Notes: generated by a model not told the origin, from the sequence alone. DNA of 12,058 nucleotides from JAHEEL01 sp964195545 (GCA_964195545.1 CAXMQQ010000020.1:1-12058), one strand, 5' to 3'; numbered from the stretch's first letter, positions 5,691 through 12,058 are shown. Numbers and translations are program-made.

Positions 5691-6872
5691 GTGAAATTCG
5701 ATCGTGCGAAGCCCCGAGTCTGGGCCTATTTCGCACTGACCGCGATCAACGTCGTTGTTGCCTCCGCTGTCGCGTACTTCTTGCCGTCCGGCCTCAACGG
5801 GCGGCGGCGAGGCGTGTTGAGCGGGCATCTCTTCAATGGGAATCTGCGCGCGTTCTACGACGAGGCGGGGAGCGCCGCGAGCGGATGGACGTTCCGATAC
5901 ATCTACATCGACTACGACGCGTATCGATCGAGAGACGCAGCGGAAGGAGACGCGTTGACGTCGTTGCGGATCGATCACATGATCTGGATGGCTCGATCCG
6001 ACGTCGTCGTCACCGACCACGGTCCCGGAATCTGGGCGCTGCTTCAACACCTCCGCCCGGGCATAGCGTTCGTCGATGTATGGCACGGAGTCGGATTCAA
6101 GGCGCTCGGATCAGGATTCGGTAGGAAGATGGCCCGATACCGAGCGCTGTTCGTCGCCTCCGAGTGGGATGGCGAAGCGTCGTACGTCGCTGCCGGCCGC
6201 GTCGCGCCGGGGCAGATTGCGGTCACCGGATACGCTGCCGTCGACGTACTCGTTGGAACGGATGCCTCGGCGGCACCCGGCGAACGACTCTGCCTGGATT
6301 CAGGTCGAACGGGGCTCCTTCTGATCGCTCCCACCTGGAGTCACGGTGACGCCAATCGGTCGATGTTCCCGTTCGAACTCGACCAGCAGAGTTTCCTCAC
6401 CCTGGTCAACGAGTGGGCTGTGAAGACGGATTGGACGGTCGTGTTCCGGGCTCACCTGAACGCTGATTCGCCCGAGGAGCACGTGTATCCGAACATCCGC
6501 TTCATGCCCCTCGTCGAGTATCCGCTCACCAACCGGCTTCTCCGGCAGGCAGACGCCCTCGTGACAGACTGGTCGAGCATCGCAACCGACTATCTCGTTC
6601 TCGGTCGTCCGATCATCTTCCTCGATACCCCCCCGCCGTTCCGTCCTGATCGGCTGACTGCCGATGACCGCGTTGGGTACCGGGTCACGACCTGGCAGGC
6701 CTTGGCGGATGCTCTTGATCTCGCCGCACAGCGGCCGGATGACTTCGCCGAGCGGTTCGGGACCCGACGACGCGCCGTGTTGGAGAAGGCGTTCGGTGCA
6801 ACGCTCGACGGCCGCTCGGCGGACCGCTATCTGGAAACCCTGAACGAAATAGTGAACGGGACGACGCCGTGA
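5691..6872 (+). CDS. CDP-glycerol glycerophosphotransferase-like protein (TagB/TagF family) with N-terminal membrane helix
   Basis: This 393-aa GT-B-type protein resembles the teichoic-acid polymerase and primase family, which transfers glycerol phosphate (or another phospho-alcohol) from a CDP donor. Family motifs are VWHGVGFKALG (130-140, H132), PTWSHGD (214-220), FRAHLN (252-257, H255) and TDWSSIATDYLVLGRPIIF (292-310). H132 and H255 fit the two catalytic histidines of the family. The size is that of TagB or a bare catalytic domain, about half of a full TagF. Residues about 10-31 form a hydrophobic helix followed by GRRRG, suggesting membrane anchoring; TagF itself is described as peripheral, so this is unusual. 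The GTG start at 5691 has a strong AGGAGGT at 5680-5686. It follows the nucleotidyltransferase by 21 bp and overlaps the next gene by 4 bp (GTGA). The acceptor and the exact phospho-alcohol are unknown. Confidence 0.88.
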   Translation: MKFDRAKPRVWAYFALTAINVVVASAVAYFLPSGLNGRRRGVLSGHLFNGNLRAFYDEAGSAASGWTFRYIYIDYDAYRSRDAAEGDALTSLRIDHMIWMARSDVVVTDHGPGIWALLQHLRPGIAFVDVWHGVGFKALGSGFGRKMARYRALFVASEWDGEASYVAAGRVAPGQIAVTGYAAVDVLVGTDASAAPGERLCLDSGRTGLLLIAPTWSHGDANRSMFPFELDQQSFLTLVNEWAVKTDWTVVFRAHLNADSPEEHVYPNIRFMPLVEYPLTNRLLRQADALVTDWSSIATDYLVLGRPIIFLDTPPPFRPDRLTADDRVGYRVTTWQALADALDLAAQRPDDFAERFGTRRRAVLEKAFGATLDGRSADRYLETLNEIVNGTTP

Positions 6873-7846
6873 AGGGGAAGCGTCTCGGCACGGTCATCGG
6901 ACTCGCAACGCTCGCCGCGATGCTCGGCTATCTCGCGCTCCAACGCGACATCCTTGAGGCTATCCGCACAATTCCGGTGTGGATGGCGATTGTGATCGTG
7001 GTCGTCTCCGGTGGTGCCCTGGTGATTCAGGCCATACAGTTTCGGGCGGCCGTGCGGATCCAGCAGATCGACATGCCGCTCCTCGAGTCGACCGCGTTGA
7101 CGGCGGCGAACACGATGGCCAACTATTACTTGCCGGTCCGGGGTGGCATGGTCGTACGGGCCGGCTACATGAAGCGGGTGTACCGGTTCCCGCTTGCTCG
7201 ATACGGTGCCTTGACCGTCTCGATCACGGGGTTGACGATCGTCGTGGCTGCGCTCATCGGTGTCGTTGGGATCGTGATCGCCGCCGTGATCGACGGCGAA
7301 TTGGATCGCCGTGCTTTGCTCGTCTTCGGCAGTATCGGCGGCGCCGTCGTGCTCGGTATGACGATCGCGATGCTCCTCACCGGTTTCGCAAAAGGGGGCG
7401 GTCGTCTTGCCGAGATCGTCCAGAGTTTCCGAGCCGGCATTGCGATGTGGGTTGATGATCGTGGAGGCCTCGCGGTATTCCTCTTCTGGACGGTTGCGCT
7501 GTTCGCTGCACAGGGCTTCCGGCTCTGGCTCTCGTTTCGGGCCGTCGGAGTATCGGTCAGTTTCTCCGGCATGATGATCATCCAGGGCATGGCTGCGGTG
7601 TCGTTCGTCCTCGCTTTGACGCCGGGAAACGTTGGTATCAAGGAGGGCGCCGTGGTGTTCAGCGCGAGCCTCCTCGGGATCGACCCGGACATCGCGTTGC
7701 TCGCTTCTCTGATCGACCGCGCCGCGGCGTTGGTCGTGACGTTCGGTGTCGGTTTGGCGAGCGTTCGTTTCCTGTCGAGAAGGACTGCGATCGGTTCGGT
7801 CGACGCTGCCGAATCGCCGCCCGATCCGGGGACCAGCCAGCATTAG
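6869..7846 (+). CDS. Flippase-like integral membrane protein (UPF0104 / lysylphosphatidylglycerol synthase TM family)
   Basis: This 325-aa multi-pass membrane protein has about seven or eight hydrophobic segments, near residues 7-23, 38-58, 75-90, 114-140, 150-171, 201-220, 235-252 and 276-297. The family pattern is clear: NYYLPVRGGMVVRAGYMKR (85-103) matches the conserved P..GG..R region, and TPGNVGIKEGAVVF (251-264) matches the conserved PG..G..E. motif of MprF-like and YbhN/AglD-type membrane domains. MprF flips aminoacyl-lipids; stand-alone members often sit in glycan loci and are suspected of moving lipid-linked precursors. Here no synthase domain is fused. GTG at 6869 overlaps the TagF-like stop as GTGA, so the two are probably translated together. 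Role inferred: moving a lipid-phosphate sugar or another lipid intermediate across the membrane. It is the last gene of the + strand block. Confidence 0.85.
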   Translation: MKGKRLGTVIGLATLAAMLGYLALQRDILEAIRTIPVWMAIVIVVVSGGALVIQAIQFRAAVRIQQIDMPLLESTALTAANTMANYYLPVRGGMVVRAGYMKRVYRFPLARYGALTVSITGLTIVVAALIGVVGIVIAAVIDGELDRRALLVFGSIGGAVVLGMTIAMLLTGFAKGGGRLAEIVQSFRAGIAMWVDDRGGLAVFLFWTVALFAAQGFRLWLSFRAVGVSVSFSGMMIIQGMAAVSFVLALTPGNVGIKEGAVVFSASLLGIDPDIALLASLIDRAAALVVTFGVGLASVRFLSRRTAIGSVDAAESPPDPGTSQH

Positions 7847-7897
7847 GCCCCGCTCGATGCCCGGCACATAACGTCGAGATCCACGAACGCCCCACGC

Positions 7898-9664
7898 TCA
7901 CGGGTGGCGGCACGAATTTGGTATCGGTTTGTCGATCAGCCAGAGGCCCTGATCAGGCACCGAATCGACCGCGAGCGGAGTAGCGGATGCCCCGATACGG
8001 CCGAGATTGCCCGACGAGACCAGGGCCCCCCCGGGTGTTGCAGCGCACGCATCACCGACGAACGTCAACCGACGGGGGGCCATCCTGAACTCGTCGAGAT
8101 TTCGCGCATCCGGGTCGAGGAACCGCAGATCGTACGTGATGGGTTGGTCGTCGGGGATGTCGCTCAGAGCCGCGGGCACGTTGTCGTAGGCCTCGAACCA
8201 GAAGGACACAAACGGATCCCACGAGGTCGTCTTCCCAATGAACGTGATCCCGACGGTGACGATGATCACCGCCGCGACGCCGAGGACCCGATGTCGGCGG
8301 ATCACGAACGCAGCCACAATTCCGATGAGTGCAGCCAGGGCGGAGATAGCGAGAACGTCGAGTCCGTCGAGGAAGATGGCGTCGGAAGGGTCAACGATCG
8401 ACTGAAGGCCCAAAAGACCTGGGATCGCGAATTTCTGAACGTTCCCGACGAACTGCTCGGATCCGCGAATCCAGTACAACGCCAGACCTGCTGCGGGGAT
8501 GACCAGGGCAGATGCCGCGAGCCAACGCCATGACGTGCGCAACTTCAACAGCCATGCCGTGCCGGCCAGGATGAGGATCGGGGTGACCCCTTCGAGGTAG
8601 CGGCCGTAGACCCGATGGTCGACGCGGTTCACTTCGGTGAGCAGTCCGGCGGAAAGTATCGCGACACCGCCCACTGCGAGGAGAGCGAAGAGAGCAGCTC
8701 CCCTGTTCGACGCGTTGTGTGGCCCTCGACGGTCGGCACCGACGGCGACCATCGCGAGGGCTACGAAACCAATCGCAGCAACGCCGAAAGACACCACGAT
8801 GACGTACCACAGGTGCCCAAGGCCGGTGGACAGGGTCGCGACGAGATGATCCGTGGAATATGCCCCGAGGATTCTGGTGACCGAACCGGCGTTTGCCGGC
8901 GCATCGGAAGCCGACCACAGATGATCCTTCAGATGAGATCGGAGTAGAAGGTCGATGATGACAACGGAGGCGGTACTGATCGCACCGACTACAGCGGGAA
9001 GCAGCGACAGGCGCCTGGCCACGACTCCGATCATCAGCACGATCAGGAAGGCCGCCGCCACGGCAAGGCCGCGACCGTGGATGAAAACCAGATACCCGAC
9101 CAATGCGCCCGACAACACCGCGTACGGAATCTTCCCCGTCTCGAAAAGGACGGAAACGGCGAGCGCGGCCGCCAGGAAGACGAGTGGGAACAGCGTCTCG
9201 ACCCAGATTCGCCCCGGCTGGAGGATGAGCGCAGGCGTCAGCGACACGGCAGCAGAGACAAGGAGCGCCTGGTACCGGCTCAAGTCGAACACTCGCCGTC
9301 CGAGGTGATAGGCCGGCAGCATGATCAAGACGGCCAGTCCGACGTTGACGGCGACGGCCATCGCCCAGATGATCTCCGACTGCTCCGTGATCCAGTAGAG
9401 GGGAACGAGGAGAAGCGAGTAGCCCGCCGAATAGGAGAACGAACCGTCGAACGTGGGCGCCGCTCCACCCGCGAGGAAGCGCGCGTTTCCCAGGTATCCG
9501 AGGGCATCACTGTAGAGAACGGGTCCGCGGTTCCCGATCAACGCCAGGACGTGAACGATGGTGACGCCCACCACGGTGACGGCGACCACGGACGGCCATC
9601 GGTGGGGCGCAGACGACCCGTCCGAGCCGGGGACGGAACCGGCAGCGATCTCGTCGGCTGTCAT
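7898..9664 (-). CDS. GT-C-like polytopic membrane glycosyltransferase with extracytoplasmic C-terminal tail
   Basis: This 588-aa protein has a short polar N-terminus (1-24) and about 12 hydrophobic segments up to residue 476. After the first helix (about 25-44) comes an extracytoplasmic loop with YSDALGYLGNARFL (51-64), where D53 sits as the catalytic aspartate does in GT-C/GT39-type enzymes. A loop reading RVYGRYLEGVTP (351-362) precedes a late helix, as in arabinofuranosyl- and mannosyltransferase-like families. The tail from about 480 to 588 is soluble and probably extracytoplasmic; it has cysteines at 540 and 585 that could form a disulfide. Such enzymes usually use lipid-phosphate sugars outside the membrane, fitting the GT2 gene at 1095-2027. 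The ATG at 9664 has only a weak ribosome site; 83 bp separate it from the pyruvyl transferase stop upstream. The GT-C assignment rests on topology and motifs, so it is moderate. It converges on the UPF0104 gene. Confidence 0.75.
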   Translation of the reverse strand: MTADEIAAGSVPGSDGSSAPHRWPSVVAVTVVGVTIVHVLALIGNRGPVLYSDALGYLGNARFLAGGAAPTFDGSFSYSAGYSLLLVPLYWITEQSEIIWAMAVAVNVGLAVLIMLPAYHLGRRVFDLSRYQALLVSAAVSLTPALILQPGRIWVETLFPLVFLAAALAVSVLFETGKIPYAVLSGALVGYLVFIHGRGLAVAAAFLIVLMIGVVARRLSLLPAVVGAISTASVVIIDLLLRSHLKDHLWSASDAPANAGSVTRILGAYSTDHLVATLSTGLGHLWYVIVVSFGVAAIGFVALAMVAVGADRRGPHNASNRGAALFALLAVGGVAILSAGLLTEVNRVDHRVYGRYLEGVTPILILAGTAWLLKLRTSWRWLAASALVIPAAGLALYWIRGSEQFVGNVQKFAIPGLLGLQSIVDPSDAIFLDGLDVLAISALAALIGIVAAFVIRRHRVLGVAAVIIVTVGITFIGKTTSWDPFVSFWFEAYDNVPAALSDIPDDQPITYDLRFLDPDARNLDEFRMAPRRLTFVGDACAATPGGALVSSGNLGRIGASATPLAVDSVPDQGLWLIDKPIPNSCRHP

Positions 9665-9747
9665 GACGTGGTTGATGTCCCGTTCTTGGTGAAGGTGGGC
9701 ACGGTCATCGTACCGTTCCGCCGGTCTCCGCGAAATCCGCCGAGCGA

Positions 9748-10839
9748 TCAGAGATTGGAGAGGAACCGATCGAGGGCTTCATCGTTGCCGCTCTCGGCGT
9801 TCCGACGTTCCTCACGAGCAGCAGCCACGTCTGAGTCGCGGCCGACGAGTGCCGCCCCGTCTGCGATGTCGCGGTAGGCGACCGGGTCGTTGGCAATGAG
9901 AAGCCCGGCCTTGCCGAGGAGGTGGGCCGCCGGGCGCACCTTCGGTGAGTAGCCGACGACCACCGCGGGTCGGGTGGCCATGATCGCCGCAACGACGGCG
10001 TGATACCGCATGGCGACGACGAGTCGGCTCCGGGCGACTTCGTCGAATGCCGAGTCGACGGTGGCGACGCCGGTCGTGACGGGGGCAGTCATGTGGTTGG
10101 CGATGAGGCCGTGGTAAAGGGCATCGCGCTCAGCTTCGAAGGCCAGGAGATGCACCGGGAGCGATGTGCGTCGGGAGAGATCATCGAGCGCCGACGCAGC
10201 GGCGAGAACGCGATCATCGGGTGCGAGGGACCGCAGATCAGACTGTCGTGCCGGAATGACACCACCGCCTCCGGAGAACGGCCGGAATGAGGCGACGATC
10301 CGGTCGGCCGGCTCAGCGAAGGGGATGGGCAGGCCATAGGCGAGGTCTGCGGTGACCGTCACATTGCTCAGACCGCATTCGGCTGCGAGGGTGGCCGACT
10401 CCTGATCACGAACGGTGATCGGCGTCGATCGCAGCGCCGTTCGAACCAGGCGCCTACTTGTTCCGGATCCCAGCGGCCCAACCCCGAGGCCCAACCCAAG
10501 AATCGGTGTCCGTGCCATCTTCGCAGCGAAGACGCGGTGCAGATGGGCGGGAAGATTCCAGATCGAGGTCTCATCCTGGAGCAGACCTCCGGGTCCGAAG
10601 ATGAGAGCGTCGCTGCGCGCTACCGCCCTGATGACCCCAGGGGCGTCGTACCAACCGACCGCATCGACACCGTGGAGGCTGCGCGTCTCGTCTGGATCGG
10701 TCGACATCACGAGGATCTGCACGTCGCGCTGTTGCAGTTTGTCGGCGAGCGAGCGGAAGATGAGTTCGTCACCGATGTTGGCTGCTCCGACCCAACCGGA
10801 GACGAGGATCCGCGGGCCGCTGTGTGGAGGATTCTTCAT
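9748..10839 (-). CDS. csaB: Polysaccharide pyruvyl transferase (CsaB family)
   Basis: This 363-aa cytosolic GT-B-like protein belongs to the family that moves the enolpyruvyl group from phosphoenolpyruvate onto a sugar, giving a ketal pyruvate on a cell-wall glycan. Motifs are GWVGAANIGDELIF (15-28), matching the family G..G..N.GDE start; FGPGGLLQDETS (81-92); LGLGLGVGPLG (114-124); VRDQESATLAAECG (143-156); TADLAY (163-168); and AMRYHAVVAA (276-285) with GYSPKVRPAAHLL (296-308). In Bacillus and relatives CsaB-made pyruvate anchors SLH-domain proteins. The ATG at 10839 is fixed on the upstream side by an in-frame TAG at 10843-10845. An AGTAGG at 10841-10846 lies only one base from the start, so no well-spaced ribosome site is visible. 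The gene lies in a - strand series between two membrane glycosyltransferase-like genes, which supports a role in finishing the same surface glycan. Confidence 0.92.
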   Translation of the reverse strand: MKNPPHSGPRILVSGWVGAANIGDELIFRSLADKLQQRDVQILVMSTDPDETRSLHGVDAVGWYDAPGVIRAVARSDALIFGPGGLLQDETSIWNLPAHLHRVFAAKMARTPILGLGLGVGPLGSGTSRRLVRTALRSTPITVRDQESATLAAECGLSNVTVTADLAYGLPIPFAEPADRIVASFRPFSGGGGVIPARQSDLRSLAPDDRVLAAASALDDLSRRTSLPVHLLAFEAERDALYHGLIANHMTAPVTTGVATVDSAFDEVARSRLVVAMRYHAVVAAIMATRPAVVVGYSPKVRPAAHLLGKAGLLIANDPVAYRDIADGAALVGRDSDVAAAREERRNAESGNDEALDRFLSNL

Positions 10840-10870
10840 GGCCTACTGATGCCGGTGGCTGGGGGACATG

Positions 10871-10893
10871 GACCCCGCCCGATGAGGGCGGTC
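10871..10893 (-). repeat. GC-rich inverted repeat just upstream of csaB
   Basis: CCGCCC (10875-10880) and GGGCGG (10886-10891) form a 6-bp all-GC stem with a GATGA loop. It can be extended by GA/TC (10871-10872 with 10892-10893) across a 2-nt CC bulge. It ends about 30 bp upstream of the csaB ATG, so it would lie in the 5' leader of a csaB mRNA or in the spacer of a longer transcript. Confidence 0.4.
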
Positions 10894-10936
10894 GACGGCA
10901 GGTTATCCATGTTGGGAGCATGCTGCCTTCGTCCAT

Positions 10937-10952
10937 GCCATCGCCCGATGGC
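10937..10952 (-). repeat. Short inverted repeat in the gap upstream of csaB
   Basis: GCCATC (10937-10942) and GATGGC (10947-10952) form a 6-bp stem around a GCCC loop. It is the middle one of three GC-rich hairpins in the 160-bp gap. No T-run follows on the - strand. Its function is unknown. Confidence 0.35.
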
Positions 10953-10983
10953 GCAGAAGCCCCGATCGGTGCCACGAGCCCCC

Positions 10984-11003
10984 ATGACCCGTCGGGGGGT
11001 CAT
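10984..11003 (-). repeat. Inverted repeat over the stop codon of the membrane protein gene (possible terminator-like hairpin)
   Basis: ATGACCC (10984-10990) and GGGTCAT (10997-11003) form a perfect 7-bp stem with a 6-nt loop. The TGA stop of the - strand gene (11000-11002) lies within the stem. A second, mutually exclusive pairing exists between CCCCC at 10979-10983 and the G run at 10994-10999. No T-tract follows in the - direction, so an intrinsic terminator of the usual type is not supported. It could protect the 3' end or slow transcription. Confidence 0.4.
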
Positions 11004-12058
11004 CGGTTCATCTCGTATACCTGGAGTTCGAGGGTCGTCGTCACGTACTGCTGCTCGCTCGGGTTCTTGTCCCGTACCCAGGGGAGCCGTTCGATCGTGA
11101 TGTCGACATCGCCGACCCAGCGCATGTCCCACCCCCTGGATGCGAGGACGCCGCCGTCGGGGACGGTCTGCAGATCGGTGATCACGAAGACACGATTCAC
11201 ATCGAACGAGTCGAGGAATCCGGCCAGTTCCTCGGAGGTCAGTTGCAGATCCGGCTCCCGAGGCCCCTGATTGCCGACGACGTCGCGACCGAACGTCTCC
11301 TGAAGCGGCAGAGCCACGAGTCGCGAGGTGTTCAGCCAGAACCAGCCCTCGGGGTACTCGTTCGAACCGATGTAGACGATCGGGGCGTCCTCCGGATCTG
11401 AGGTCATGTCGTCGAGTTCGGCGATCGCCTCGTACGAACCGTCGAACATCGTTCCCGACGCCACCGCCAGGTTCGGTCCGAGCGCTTCGACACCGATGAT
11501 CAGCATGACACCGGCGGCAACCGTGATCGGGGCGATCCGGTGCCACCGTTCACTGGGGGATGCCGTGGCGGCCCAACTCGTCAAACGTTCGATCGGCCGG
11601 AGAGCGAGGAGGAGGGCCAGTGGGAACACTTCGCTTATGTAGTAGCGCTGCCAGTACAGGTAGTAGGGCGCAACGTCGTTGTTCGGGAGGCCGAGCCGGA
11701 CCGATTGCAGACCGGCGAATGCGATCACGCCGAGGGTCGCGATCCAGTAGATGACCCGCCGTTCCGGGCGGGATCGCGACATGTCGAGCGGCCCCACAAC
11801 GATCCCTGCGATGGTGAGTCCGGCGAGGAGCGGGCCGAGAATCAGGATCTTGCCTGCCGGCGACGCGTAGTCCCCGGAGATCGCGCGAAGAACGATGAAG
11901 GCGGCCAGGACGGCCAGCGCCGCGAGTGGCAGGATCGCCGAGAGCCGCCGAGCGAGGCCTTCGCGCGCAGCGATCCACCGGGCCAGGGCGACCAGGCCCC
12001 AGATCGCCGCTCCCGCGAAGGTCACGGCCAGAGCGGCCGTGACCGGATTCCGGAGGGC
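11000..12058 (-). CDS. Polytopic membrane protein, GT-C-like, C-terminal part (5' end outside window)
   Basis: The frame is open to the right edge of the window, giving 352 visible residues of a larger protein. A GTG at 12025 is in frame, but open hydrophobic-type codons continue upstream to 12058, so the real start is beyond the edge. About six hydrophobic segments are visible, roughly covering 11530-12050. One loop reads NNDVAPYYLYWQRYYISEVF, followed directly by the helix PLALLLAL; this resembles the R-Y...P arrangement before a late helix in GT39-like enzymes and in the 7898-9664 protein. The last 150 or so residues are soluble, probably extracytoplasmic, with an alpha/beta-like make-up (IVYIGSNEY, RVFVITDL). 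I do not recognise a specific family. A role as a lipid-phosphate-sugar-dependent glycosyltransferase is inferred from layout and neighbours; a polymer ligase or another membrane protein remains possible. The stop codon lies inside an inverted repeat at 10984-11003. Confidence 0.7.
   Translation of the reverse strand, partial: ALRNPVTAALAVTFAGAAIWGLVALARWIAAREGLARRLSAILPLAALAVLAAFIVLRAISGDYASPAGKILILGPLLAGLTIAGIVVGPLDMSRSRPERRVIYWIATLGVIAFAGLQSVRLGLPNNDVAPYYLYWQRYYISEVFPLALLLALRPIERLTSWAATASPSERWHRIAPITVAAGVMLIIGVEALGPNLAVASGTMFDGSYEAIAELDDMTSDPEDAPIVYIGSNEYPEGWFWLNTSRLVALPLQETFGRDVVGNQGPREPDLQLTSEELAGFLDSFDVNRVFVITDLQTVPDGGVLASRGWDMRWVGDVDITIERLPWVRDKNPSEQQYVTTTLELQVYEMNR

Larger units (their letters stand above)
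10840..10999. other. 160-bp intergenic region, the longest gap in the window
   Basis: This gap separates the C-terminally complete membrane protein gene (stop at 11000) from csaB (start at 10839), both on the - strand. It contains the three hairpins listed separately and the 8-bp palindrome AGCATGCT at 10917-10924. I found no convincing -35/-10 pair; a GGATAAC-like stretch on the - strand near 10904-10910 is too weak to call a promoter. Short open frames here read as shadows. The gap may hold a promoter or processing site for csaB and the gene downstream of it. Confidence 0.5.

Noticed and set aside
4884..6086. Long open frame (about 400 codons) on the - strand opposite the nucleotidyltransferase and TagF-like genes
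   Set aside because: It lies fully antisense to two genes with clear family motifs; it is rich in His, Arg and Asp with no recognisable domain, as expected for a GC-rich shadow frame.
6827..7867. Open frame of about 346 codons on the - strand opposite the UPF0104 gene
   Set aside because: The + strand frame has membrane helices and the PG..G..E family motif; the antisense product is charged and low in complexity.
7847..7897. Bidirectional terminator between the convergent operons
   Set aside because: Only a weak CTCGA/TCGAG pairing with a 16-nt loop is present, with no T-run on either side.
9701..9716. Inverted repeat ACGGT/ACCGT in the 83-bp gap before the GT-C-like gene
   Set aside because: A 5-bp stem is expected by chance in GC-rich DNA and has no supporting context.
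9077..9877. Open frame of about 266 codons on the + strand across the GT-C-like gene and the csaB 3' end
   Set aside because: It is antisense to recognisable genes, has a charged repetitive composition, and spans two genes and the gap between them.
10769..10975. Possible 68-aa small gene on the - strand in the gap upstream of csaB
   Set aside because: About 70 bp overlap the csaB start in another frame; no ribosome site, family motif or hydrophobic pattern supports it.
10836..11546. Open frame of about 236 codons on the - strand across the 160-bp gap
   Set aside because: It overlaps in another frame the clear C-terminal domain of the membrane protein gene; the translation is Arg/Gly/Asp-rich with no motif.

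Overview
The window is GC-rich, gene-dense DNA from what is probably a high-GC Gram-positive-type bacterium, plausibly an Actinomycetota (perhaps Acidimicrobiia-like). That placement rests on codon usage, GTG starts and tight packing, and is an inference. It carries no RNA gene, CRISPR array, insertion sequence or phage gene that I can see. Nearly all of it belongs to a cell-surface polysaccharide or cell-wall glycopolymer locus, with genes cut by both window edges.

Left block, + strand, 2 to 7846: eight genes packed as one apparent operon. Junctions are 4-bp GTGA or ATGA overlaps, a 1-bp TGATG overlap, a 13-bp overlap, or gaps of 5 and 21 bp. In order: the C-terminal end of an ABC-2 polysaccharide-export permease; its ATPase, of the short Wzt/TagH type with no C-terminal glycan-binding domain; a GT2 enzyme with two C-terminal membrane helices, resembling polyprenyl-phosphate sugar synthases; a divergent UDP-GlcNAc 2-epimerase-like protein; an asparagine-synthase-type glutamine amidotransferase; a LicC/COG1213-type nucleotidyltransferase; a short TagB/TagF-type CDP-glycerol glycerophosphotransferase-like protein with an N-terminal membrane helix; and a UPF0104 (LPG-synthase TM/YbhN) flippase-like membrane protein.

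Right block, - strand, 12058 down to 7898: an N-terminally cut multi-pass membrane protein with a soluble C-terminal domain, a CsaB-type polysaccharide pyruvyl transferase, and a complete 588-aa GT-C-like membrane protein. The 160-bp gap between the first two (10840-10999) holds three short GC-rich inverted repeats. The two blocks converge across a 51-bp gap (7847-7897) with no clear terminator. No gene-free stretch exceeds 300 bp.

Working model (inference): the left block makes and exports an ABC-transporter-dependent glycopolymer. The nucleotidyltransferase may supply a CDP-alcohol to the TagF-like enzyme, giving a teichoic-acid-like phosphodiester backbone or decoration. The amidotransferase may amidate a sugar acid. 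The GT2 enzyme may make lipid-phosphate sugars, perhaps flipped by the UPF0104 protein, for the GT-C-like enzymes of the right block. The CsaB homologue would add ketal pyruvate. The points most worth a second look are the epimerase / amidotransferase / nucleotidyltransferase / TagF-like / UPF0104 cassette, changes at conserved positions in the epimerase-like and amidotransferase proteins, and the pyruvylation gene beside a teichoic-acid-like set.
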